DNA of 64,000 bases, from NCBI GenBank assembly GCA_017484165.1, contig JAFUTP010000053.1:1-64000 (forward strand), in the 5' to 3' direction. The translations under genes and the position numbers were made by a program. The DNA comes from Cardiobacteriaceae bacterium (lineage in GTDB: Bacteria; Pseudomonadota; Gammaproteobacteria; Cardiobacteriales; Cardiobacteriaceae). The notes under the pieces were generated by a model, which worked only from the letters and a program-made list of their open reading frames with translations, had not been told where the DNA came from and did no database searches. How positions within the stretch are numbered: position 1 is the stretch's first letter; each line of letters starts with the position of its first letter. This document shows positions 1-8,311 of the stretch, piece after piece.

Positions 1-267
1 ATATTGCGTCCATTCTTGTTCTAATTTTTCAATTTTTAAGTTAGTGAATAATTCTTTTCTGCCTTGAAAATACGCTTCTAAAGTGCTTACCAACAAAGAT
101 TTACCAAAACGCCGTGGGCGAGAGAGAAAAAAAGCGGTGTCCGATTGAGTAAGATGATAAATTATTTCAGTTTTATCCACATAAATCGCATTTTTTTCCC
201 GCAAAAAAGGAAAATAAGAAGTACCAGTAAAAATATTCCTGCTGTTCATAATCGGATTATTTGTCAT
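1..267 (-). CDS. AAA-ATPase-like protein (PF09820 type), truncated by the window edge
   Basis: The reverse strand reads openly from an ATG at 267 to the window start, giving 89 residues of an incomplete protein. The pattern YFPFLREKNAIYVDKTEII followed by a Walker A-like SRPRRFGKSLL is typical of the predicted AAA-ATPase family that usually carries a C-terminal PD-(D/E)XK nuclease-like domain (DUF1703). The nuclease part, if present, lies outside the window. Genes of this family are common as multicopy accessory genes in host-associated bacteria, and their biological role is not settled. A second in-frame ATG seven codons in could be the true start. The family call rests on the N-terminal motif only. 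Confidence 0.8.
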   Translation of the reverse strand, partial: MTNNPIMNSRNIFTGTSYFPFLREKNAIYVDKTEIIYHLTQSDTAFFLSRPRRFGKSLLVSTLEAYFQGRKELFTNLKIEKLEQEWTQY

Positions 268-348
268 AATTAGTGCTTTTGCAACTTACAAAAAGAAAAA
301 AAACGGTTTTATGTATATCTTATTTAATTTTTTAAACTTCAGCAATCT

Positions 349-840
349 TTAATTAAAATATTCCAATGCTTCTTTCCTTGCAATTGCCTCTTTTTGCCAT
401 TCTTTGCAAATCTCCTCCAAATCGTCTGTTTGAGAATTAGATTTGATATGAACAATTTCGTCATTATCAAAATAACAGCGATATTCACTCCCTTCGACTG
501 TTTCAAAAACAAAAATCAACCGTCCTGTTTCTTTATCAAACAAATCCTCGTGATAAATTGTTCCGTCAATTCCACCAGTAGCATTTGAAGTCATCAAAAC
601 AAATAAATTATCTTTGTTATAAAAAAATTGCCTTTCAACTTTCAGATTAAGCTGACCGTAATCCTTATCTTTAATACTATTTTTATAACTGCTAGTGAAT
701 TTTTTATTTTTAGTATTTTTAACTAGTTTTTTCGCTTCCTGATACTGTTTTCTAATTTCCAAAACTTCTTTTAGTTCATCGGCAAAAGAATATGAAGAGC
801 ACAAAACAATTAAGAAAATAAATAACTTGATTGTGCGCAT
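349..840 (-). CDS. small secreted protein of unknown function
   Basis: The frame is open from 888, but the ATG at 840 is preferred. It has a GGAGAG ribosome site six bases upstream and is followed by a clear signal peptide (MRTIKLFIFLIVLCSSYSFA), so the mature protein should be periplasmic or secreted. It is about 163 residues with no recognised domain. The start of the mature part (IRKQYQEAKK) and a later YHEDLFDKETGRLIFVFE stretch resemble the secreted protein encoded at 60928-62022 (IRKIYQQAQN; YREYLFDTQEKPLFFY), so the two look like distant paralogues. No function is proposed. Confidence 0.72.
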   Translation of the reverse strand: MRTIKLFIFLIVLCSSYSFADELKEVLEIRKQYQEAKKLVKNTKNKKFTSSYKNSIKDKDYGQLNLKVERQFFYNKDNLFVLMTSNATGGIDGTIYHEDLFDKETGRLIFVFETVEGSEYRCYFDNDEIVHIKSNSQTDDLEEICKEWQKEAIARKEALEYFN

Positions 841-879
841 TTTGCTCTCCAAAAAATAAACTAGTAGATATAACAATAT

Positions 880-905
880 AAAAAACAAGCGGCGAAAACC
901 GCTTG
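880..905 (-). terminator. rho-independent terminator of ffh
   Basis: Inverted repeat CAAGCGG/CCGCTTG (886-892 and 899-905) with a six-base loop. Read on the minus strand it is followed by a T run, as expected for the end of the ffh transcript. Confidence 0.8.
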
Positions 906-931
906 AAATATGGAGTAAATAATAAGAAAAA

Positions 932-2302
932 CTATCTCTTTTTGAACGGCAGCGTTCCCATTTTCATCGGAGCACCACCTGGTCCTTGCAAAAGACGAGC
1001 AAGTTTGCCGCCACGGAATTTTTTCATTTGCTTCTGCATTTCTTTGAATTGCTTCAACAAGCGATTTACTTCTGGAACATCGAGACCGCAGCCAGCTGCA
1101 ATACGGCGTTTGCGTGAGCCTTTAATAATGTCAGGATTACGGCGTTCTTCCATCGTCATCGAGAGAATAATCGCCTCTTGCCGCTTGATTTTCGAAACGG
1201 ATAAATGTTGATTTTTAATCTCCTGCGGAATGTTGCCTAAACCAGGAATTTTTTCCAACATTTTGTCCATATCAATCAACTGAATTTGATGCAATTGCTC
1301 ACGGAAATCGTCCAAGTCAAATTCCTTACCGCGAGCCATTTTGCGAGCAAGTTTTTCCGCTTTTTCCTGATCAACTTGATGTTCGATATCTTCAATAATC
1401 CCCAAAATATCGCCCATTCCGAGAATACGATTAGCGATACGGTCAGGGTGGAAAGCTTCCAGTGCATCGATTTTTTCACCGATACCGATAAATTTAATCG
1501 GCTTACCCGTGATATGACGAATTGACAAAGCCGCACCGCCGCGAGCATCACCGTCGATTTTGGTCAAAATTGTGCCTGTGAGCGGCAGCGCATCATTAAA
1601 GGCTTTGGCGGTATTTGCCGCATCTTGTCCCGTCATCGAATCAACTACAAACAGCGTTTCAATCGGATTAACAATCGCGTGAATTTCTTTAATTTCCGCC
1701 ATCATTTCTTCGTCAATATGCAGGCGACCAGCGGTATCAATCATCAAAACATCGTATTGCTTGATTTTTGCATCGTTTAATGCTCTTTTAGCAATATCCG
1801 ACGGTTTTTCATTTACTTGCGAAGGAAAAAAATCAACTCCGACCTGCTCTGCCAAAGTTTTAAGCTGTTCTATTGCTGCGGGACGATACACATCGGTTGA
1901 AACCACCGCGATTTTTTTCTTATCCGCAAGCAGGCGTTTAGCAAGTTTGGCGCAAGTTGTAGTTTTACCCGAACCTTGCAAGCCAGCCATCAAAATTACC
2001 GCAGGCGGTTGGCAGTTCAAATTTAAGCTATCGTTTTCGCGTCCCATCAAGTGAGTAAGCTCATCGCGGACGATTTTGATAAATTGTTGTTCAGGGGATA
2101 GTTTTTGTCCGACTTCCTTACCGATTGCGGCTTTTTTCAAATTTTCGGATAAGTCTTTAACCACACTCACCGCGACATCGGCTTCGAGTAAAGCGGTACG
2201 AACTTCTGCCATCGCATCGGCAATATTCTCTTCGGTGATTTTCGCTTGCCCACGAAGTTTTTTGATAGTTCCTTGTAAGCGTTCGCTTAAATTTTCAAAC
2301 AT
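932..2302 (-). CDS. ffh: signal recognition particle protein Ffh (SRP54)
   Basis: Protein component of the signal recognition particle. It binds 4.5S RNA and the signal sequences of nascent membrane proteins and, with FtsY, delivers ribosomes to the inner membrane. The 456-residue frame has the N domain, the G domain with P-loop GLQGSGKTTT, DTAGRLHID, TKIDGDARGG, and a methionine-rich M domain ending in the RNA-binding RRIAAGCG region. Length matches the family. An AGGA site lies seven bases before the ATG at 2302. The divergent ypjD and corB genes next door reproduce the ffh/ypjD/corB neighbourhood of Escherichia coli, which supports a gammaproteobacterial origin. Confidence 0.98.
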   Translation of the reverse strand: MFENLSERLQGTIKKLRGQAKITEENIADAMAEVRTALLEADVAVSVVKDLSENLKKAAIGKEVGQKLSPEQQFIKIVRDELTHLMGRENDSLNLNCQPPAVILMAGLQGSGKTTTCAKLAKRLLADKKKIAVVSTDVYRPAAIEQLKTLAEQVGVDFFPSQVNEKPSDIAKRALNDAKIKQYDVLMIDTAGRLHIDEEMMAEIKEIHAIVNPIETLFVVDSMTGQDAANTAKAFNDALPLTGTILTKIDGDARGGAALSIRHITGKPIKFIGIGEKIDALEAFHPDRIANRILGMGDILGIIEDIEHQVDQEKAEKLARKMARGKEFDLDDFREQLHQIQLIDMDKMLEKIPGLGNIPQEIKNQHLSVSKIKRQEAIILSMTMEERRNPDIIKGSRKRRIAAGCGLDVPEVNRLLKQFKEMQKQMKKFRGGKLARLLQGPGGAPMKMGTLPFKKR

Positions 2303-2471
2303 TGTTTTATCCTTTTGATTTTTCGATAAAAAACGGTAATGCTCAATTACAAGATTAACAATAATTTATCGAATGATAAAAAATAAACTTTTTATATTCT
2401 TTCCGTTATATTTTTACACAGTAAAAATTTCGGCTTATTATAAGCCATCGCTTTTTTATGGATTTTCATTT

Positions 2472-3248
2472 ATGCAGCATAGTCTGCCAATTTTTGTCAT
2501 TATTTCTTACCTTGCCGCGGGATATGCTTTTCATCGCACGGCAACAAGAAAAACTCACATTTCCATTCCGTTGATATTGCTATTTATCAGCTCTCAAAGT
2601 CATATCAGCTTGCTTTTCCGTGCAATCAGCACGGGAGCGCAGGCGGTAAATATGAGTGTTTTTAATGTTGTTTCTCTGACAGGTTGGGCAGTTGCCTGCG
2701 TTTCATTTTTCTGGCTTTGGCGCAAAGAAATGGCTTTAAGCGGTGCGATGATTTGCTTCATCAATGCCCTATTGGTTATATCAGAAGTTCTATTTCCTAG
2801 TCAAAAAACGATGTCTTATTCCGCGGGAATGTTAAGTCATATTGCAATGGCGATTTCTTCTTGGACGGTTTTATCGGTTGCTCTTATTCACGGTGGTTTA
2901 TATTTATTCCTCTTTCACCGCCTAAAACGCAAAAAAATCATCAATCAGGCGAGTATTTCTCTTTCGCAATTAGAGCGATTAACCGCAAACTATTTACTCC
3001 TTGGCACAATTCTGTTAGTTGTTTCGATAATTTTGGGCTGTGTTTTTGTTGGAGAAAATAATTCGCAGCTGTTGTGGATAAAAATGCCTTTTACCATCAT
3101 TGCCGCAGCCTTCTATATTTACGCATTTTATTCCTATATGATGGGCAAAAAGCGCGGCATTGCCTTGATTTATTTTTCTTTTTATGCTTATCTTCTGTTG
3201 ATGGTCGGTTATGTATTTAGCAATATCTTGCAGCAATTTTTCAAATGA
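2472..3248 (+). CDS. ypjD: YpjD-like cytochrome c assembly family membrane protein
   Basis: Integral membrane protein of the CcsA/CcmC-related family (PF01578) with about eight hydrophobic segments. The frame is open from 2373, but the ATG at 2472 (MQHSLPIFVIISYLAAGYA) gives about 258 residues, close to the usual length of YpjD, while the longer N-terminus is atypical. YpjD is encoded next to ffh in many gammaproteobacteria; its role is not well established, and the family resemblance is to haem-handling proteins. It is divergent from ffh and lies 60 bases upstream of corB in the same direction. Confidence 0.85.
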   Translation: MQHSLPIFVIISYLAAGYAFHRTATRKTHISIPLILLFISSQSHISLLFRAISTGAQAVNMSVFNVVSLTGWAVACVSFFWLWRKEMALSGAMICFINALLVISEVLFPSQKTMSYSAGMLSHIAMAISSWTVLSVALIHGGLYLFLFHRLKRKKIINQASISLSQLERLTANYLLLGTILLVVSIILGCVFVGENNSQLLWIKMPFTIIAAAFYIYAFYSYMMGKKRGIALIYFSFYAYLLLMVGYVFSNILQQFFK

Positions 3249-3308
3249 CTTGTTGAATAAAAATTGCACTCTTGATTATTTATTTTTCTACTATTTAGAG
3301 GTTTAACC

Positions 3309-4622
3309 GTGTCAAATATACATATCGGTTATTTATTATTTATTCTATTTTTATGCTTATTCGCATCGGCATTTTTTTCCGCATCTGAAACCGCGATGAT
3401 GTCGGCAAATCGTTATAAATTAAAGCATCTTGCTAAAAACGGAAATAAAAATGCAGTCCGTGCCGAAAACCTACTTGACGAAACCGAAAAATTACTTGGA
3501 ACAATCCTTCTTGGGAATAATTTTGTCAATATTTTGGCAACTTCTGTCGGCACTTTAATTGGAATTAAATTCTTCGGTGAAGCGGGTGTGGTATTCGTAA
3601 CCATAATTTTGACCATCATCGTTTTGCTCTTCTCCGAATTAGCACCGAAAACTCTCGCGGCTAAATATGCGGAAAACTTATCTTTATTTTTTGCCCCCTT
3701 CTTGCAAATTGCGGTATTTATTCTTTACCCTCTTGTGGCTTTATCAAATAAAACCGTTAATTTCTTATTAAAGCCGTTCAAGGTGGATATTCACACTAAC
3801 GATAAGGACAAAGTTAATCTCTCTAATGAAGAATTAAAAACCGTAGTAATTTCTGCCAGCGATGACAAAGAAGAAAGCACGGAAAACCAAAAAAATATGC
3901 TCATCGGCGTTTTGGAGCTTAAGGATGTAACGGTGGAAGAGGTGATGGTGCCGAGAAATGAAATTATCGGTATCGACTTAAACGATTCTTGGGAAGAAAC
4001 CCTAAACAAAATCCAAAATTGCCATCACAGCCGAATGCCTGTTTTCCGTGATAGTCTCGACCAAATTGAAGGTGTCCTCTATTTACGGGATATTTTTAAC
4101 CTCTACTTGAATAAAAATTGCGATAAAGATTTTAATTCTGACACTCTTCTTAAAATAATTCACCCCTGTTCCTTTATGCCAGATACCACTCCTTTAACGG
4201 TGCAATTAACTAACTTCCGCCGAGAAAAACGCCGTAGCGGATTAGTTGTAGATGAATACGGTGAAATTCGCGGAATGGTTACTCTGGAAGATATTATGAG
4301 CTACATAATCGGCAATTTTGATAACTTCGACGGCACAGAAGAAGAACCTGAAATTATCAAAACGGAAATCCCAGGAGTTTATAAAGTAAGCGGTGGAATT
4401 AGTTTAAGAGTGCTAAATCGTGAGCTTGACTTAAATCTACCGATTGAAGATGTAAATACCCTTTCAGGTCTCATCATCGAAACGCTAGAAAATTTCCCAC
4501 AGCAAGGCACGGAACTTATGCTTTCTGGCATAAAAATCAAGGTGTTAGAATTTGCCCACGGTGTTGTTGAGCTTGCAGAAATCAACCTTAACAATCTTGA
4601 AGAAAATAATCCTTCTGACTAA
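3309..4622 (+). CDS. corB: CorB/YfjD-type CBS-domain membrane protein (UPF0053)
   Basis: Membrane protein of the CNNM/CorC family linked to magnesium or cobalt tolerance and efflux. The GTG start at 3309 is preceded by an AGAGG site. In order the 437 residues contain a DUF21 transmembrane domain (about 5-190, with the SASETAMM motif), a tandem CBS pair (about 210-340; VMVPRNEI, SRMPVF, GLVVDEYGEIRGMVTLEDI) and a C-terminal CorC/HlyC transporter-associated domain. The length agrees with E. coli YfjD, which also sits beside ypjD. It is probably co-transcribed with the membrane protein gene that starts 12 bases downstream. Confidence 0.9.
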   Translation: MSNIHIGYLLFILFLCLFASAFFSASETAMMSANRYKLKHLAKNGNKNAVRAENLLDETEKLLGTILLGNNFVNILATSVGTLIGIKFFGEAGVVFVTIILTIIVLLFSELAPKTLAAKYAENLSLFFAPFLQIAVFILYPLVALSNKTVNFLLKPFKVDIHTNDKDKVNLSNEELKTVVISASDDKEESTENQKNMLIGVLELKDVTVEEVMVPRNEIIGIDLNDSWEETLNKIQNCHHSRMPVFRDSLDQIEGVLYLRDIFNLYLNKNCDKDFNSDTLLKIIHPCSFMPDTTPLTVQLTNFRREKRRSGLVVDEYGEIRGMVTLEDIMSYIIGNFDNFDGTEEEPEIIKTEIPGVYKVSGGISLRVLNRELDLNLPIEDVNTLSGLIIETLENFPQQGTELMLSGIKIKVLEFAHGVVELAEINLNNLEENNPSD

Positions 4623-4634
4623 TAATTAAAGCTT

Positions 4635-5651
4635 ATGTTTGGCTTATATTTAATCATCATTTTTATTTTTACGGCATATTTTGCCGCATTTATTCTTTAC
4701 AAAATAATTCCCCGTGAAAGAAGGCTTATTGTCCGTAAATTTCATTTTTACACTCTTTTAACTTTTTTAGACCGTAAATTATTCCACTGTCAGGTCAAAC
4801 TTTGGCTTGATGAAAATATCTTGTGCAAGAAGTTTTATAATTTTTTTTTAGAAAAAGTAAGTTTTATTCCAAAATTTATTCGAAAAATAAAAATATTTAA
4901 TAAAAAAGAAATTCACCTCTATGCTCTGATTTTATTTTTCGCGATGCTTATTTCTAGCCCGATGATTGAAAATTTTCATCAAGACTACAAAAGCAGAAAA
5001 TTTCTCAAATCCAAACCATTTGCGGAAATAATCCGCCGTTATCACCCTGATTTATACCAGGAACTGTGGGCAACCATCAAACGCCGTCAAAAAATGAATT
5101 CCAATGATGCGCTGGATAATGCTTTGGAAGAGAGTTTGAAAGAGCTCAATATCCGCTGGATTCGCGCTTTACCGAATTCTTCTACCGATGCGATTATGAA
5201 ATTTCTGCGCTACCGTTACCGTGAGGCGGAAATTCTCGGCAAAGAGCACGACAGCCTTTGCAAGCGCATTTCCGAGCCGAATAAATACAATTTTTCCGCC
5301 GAACAAATGACTTTGATGAAGGAAAATCCCGAAAATATTTCGGAAGCAATGCAGGCAGTTTTCGCAACGGCAGAAACGCCGTTTTCTATCCCCTACTCCG
5401 ATCGCCGTTTTGCTCATCGGGAAAACAACAAAATTTTGAATAAATTGAATCAGGAATTAGAACAAGCTGCTGCACCTTTTGCGGATTATTACGGCTGCGA
5501 GTTTCAAAAGGCTTATTACATATCCTTGTTGGAATATTCCGATACCGATATTGCAAAAATTTTACGCTGGACAATTAGCCGTGAAATCGAAACCTACGAC
5601 AAGCAGCAAGCGAAAAACAAAGAGAATAAAGAGAATAAAGAGGAAAAATGA
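4635..5651 (+). CDS. membrane protein of unknown function
   Basis: A 338-residue protein not recognised as a known family. It has a hydrophobic segment at residues 3-22, a basic stretch, a second hydrophobic segment near 95-112 (LYALILFFAMLIS) and then a long hydrophilic, probably helical domain ending in a Lys/Glu-rich repeat tail (KENKENKEEK). The topology suggests a two-pass inner-membrane protein. It starts 12 bases after the corB stop and is likely in the same transcript. The C-terminal tail comes from a short AGAGAATAA-type tandem repeat and may vary in length. Confidence 0.65.
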   Translation: MFGLYLIIIFIFTAYFAAFILYKIIPRERRLIVRKFHFYTLLTFLDRKLFHCQVKLWLDENILCKKFYNFFLEKVSFIPKFIRKIKIFNKKEIHLYALILFFAMLISSPMIENFHQDYKSRKFLKSKPFAEIIRRYHPDLYQELWATIKRRQKMNSNDALDNALEESLKELNIRWIRALPNSSTDAIMKFLRYRYREAEILGKEHDSLCKRISEPNKYNFSAEQMTLMKENPENISEAMQAVFATAETPFSIPYSDRRFAHRENNKILNKLNQELEQAAAPFADYYGCEFQKAYYISLLEYSDTDIAKILRWTISREIETYDKQQAKNKENKENKEEK

Positions 5652-5660
5652 AATAAATAG

Positions 5661-5684
5661 ATTTCCGAAACAGTGTCTCGGAAA
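5661..5684. other. short inverted repeat after the corB operon
   Basis: ATTTCCGA (5661-5668) and TCGGAAAT (5677-5684) can form an eight-base stem. There is no T run, so it is a weak terminator candidate at most. Confidence 0.35.
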
Positions 5685-5693
5685 TTGACAAAT

Positions 5694-5798
5694 GGGCGCA
5701 TCTAAATTTTTTCACCATCGTCATCTTGAGCGAAACGAAGGATCTAACGATAGAGATTTTTCGCCTACGGCTCAAAATGACGATTTTTTAGACACGTC
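5694..5798 (+). mobile_element. MITE-like element, copy 1
   Basis: A 105-base copy of the repeat family described in the findings, in the orientation that starts GGGCGCATCTAAATTT. The core palindrome runs 5719-5782 (CGTCAT...ATGACG). Flanking CAAAT direct repeats lie at 5689-5693 and 5799-5803 and fit a 5 bp target duplication. It lies between the corB operon and pyrG. Confidence 0.85.
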
Positions 5799-5832
5799 CA
5801 AATCAATCCAACTCATAAATTTCAACTCATAG

Positions 5833-7479
<1,647 letters not shown>

Positions 7480-7484
7480 GGTAA

Positions 7485-7518
7485 CAAAAAAAGCACGGTT
7501 AATTACCGTGCTTTTTTC
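7485..7518. terminator. bidirectional terminator between pyrG and the small-gene cassette
   Basis: AAGCACGGT/ACCGTGCTT inverted repeat with a five-base loop, preceded by an A run and followed by a T run, so it can end both pyrG and the convergent minus-strand genes. Confidence 0.9.
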
Positions 7519-7527
7519 TTCATATTT

Positions 7528-7750
7528 TCAAAGTCCTATAAGTATTGTGGTAGTGGCGGAGAATATTTTTTGCTGCAATTGTTCTGCGCTAATTGTTTGA
7601 TTAGCAACCGTTTTTTGATAAGTAGCTCGCAAATATTCTTCATATCCTGCAATAGCTTCATCAGGATTTGCATCTCCCTCCCTCGCAAGCTAGTTGCTCC
7701 TTAATCTTTTCGCGAAACTCTTCCCAAAAAATACCGATTGTTTTATTCAT
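7528..7750 (-). pseudogene. small gene with a frameshift in a G-rich run (second gene of the cassette)
   Basis: From the ATG at 7750 the frame reads MNKTIGIFWEEFREKIKEQLACEGG and then stops at 7661. One base further, the reading DANPDEAIAGYEEYLRATYQ continues without a stop to a TGA at 7528. The switch falls in a GGGAGGGAG stretch (about 7670-7680), and removing a single G joins the two parts into a 73-residue protein. The start ATG overlaps the stop codon of the upstream gene, typical of translational coupling. It could be a broken gene, a phase-variable gene, a programmed frameshift or a sequencing error. The family is not recognised. Confidence 0.6.
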
Positions 7751-7949
7751 ACTCTCTTCGTCCATCTGGATACTCCAAGTAAGCAGCTCTTTTTTCGTAG
7801 TCATACTTACAAATCGGCAATTTTTTAATGCGACACATTTCTTGGTCAAGGCGAATTGCTTCTTTGAAAAGTTCGCTTAAATCATCGTCGAGAGCTGGGT
7901 CTTCGTAAGCGGCAAAATCGTCATCTTGCTTATCAATAATTTCGGTCAT
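7743..7949 (-). CDS. small acidic protein of unknown function (first gene of the cassette)
   Basis: The ATG at 7949 is chosen over the longer open frame because a GGAAG site lies seven bases upstream. The product is about 68 residues, acidic in its first half (DKQDDDFAAYEDPALDDDLSE) with a basic-aromatic end (YDYEKRAAYLEYPDGRREYE). Its stop codon overlaps the start of the following frameshifted gene. The size, overlap and isolated position resemble a toxin-antitoxin or similar two-gene cassette, but neither protein is recognised, so this is only an architectural analogy. Confidence 0.6.
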   Translation of the reverse strand: MTEIIDKQDDDFAAYEDPALDDDLSELFKEAIRLDQEMCRIKKLPICKYDYEKRAAYLEYPDGRREYE

Positions 7950-7978
7950 ATTTCTTCCTTTTTCGGCTTTTTGCCGTA

Positions 7979-8096
7979 GGGGCATCTAAATTTTAGGTTA
8001 GTCCTATTTTTCACCTCGTCATCCTGAGCGCAGCGAAGGATCTGCTGATAGAGATTTTTCGCCTACGGCTCAAAATGACGATTTTTTAGCCAAGCA
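7979..8096 (+). mobile_element. MITE-like element, copy 2
   Basis: A 118-base copy with core palindrome 8017-8080. CCGTA direct repeats at 7974-7978 and 8097-8101 fit a 5 bp target duplication. It separates the small-gene cassette from the pilY1 promoter region. Confidence 0.85.
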
Positions 8097-8175
8097 CCGT
8101 AATTTTTAGCTGTTCTCAATCTAGCAAATGAAGAAAAATTAACTTCTATGCTGGAAAACAAGCCTCAAATAATGC

Positions 8176-8193
8176 AAAAAAAAAAAAAAAAAA
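8176..8193 (+). repeat. run of 18 A upstream of pilY1
   Basis: An uninterrupted A tract ending four bases before a possible -35 element, that is, where an UP element would lie. Its length is expected to vary by slippage. Any effect on pilY1 expression is inference. Confidence 0.8.
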
Positions 8194-8196
8194 CGA

Positions 8197-8226
8197 TTGT
8201 TGCAAAAATACAACATTTTTTATTAA
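8197..8226 (+). promoter_or_regulatory. possible pilY1 promoter
   Basis: TTGTTG (8197-8202) and TATTAA (8221-8226) with 18-base spacing resemble a sigma-70 promoter. The match is only moderate. It would give a leader of roughly 80 bases before the pilY1 ATG at 8312. Confidence 0.35.
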
Positions 8227-8311
8227 AACTTTTAGCTCATATTTGATAAAAACCATCCCGAGTTTTTTGAAAGCTTATTTTTCCATTCACATTGCAATAA
8301 GGAACATCGTT

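Noticed and set aside
903-2318. Plus-strand open frames inside ffh
   Set aside because: They are shadows of a highly conserved gene on the other strand.
2373-2471. Longer N-terminus of the YpjD-like protein
   Set aside because: It adds an atypical segment; starting at 2472 gives the usual family length.
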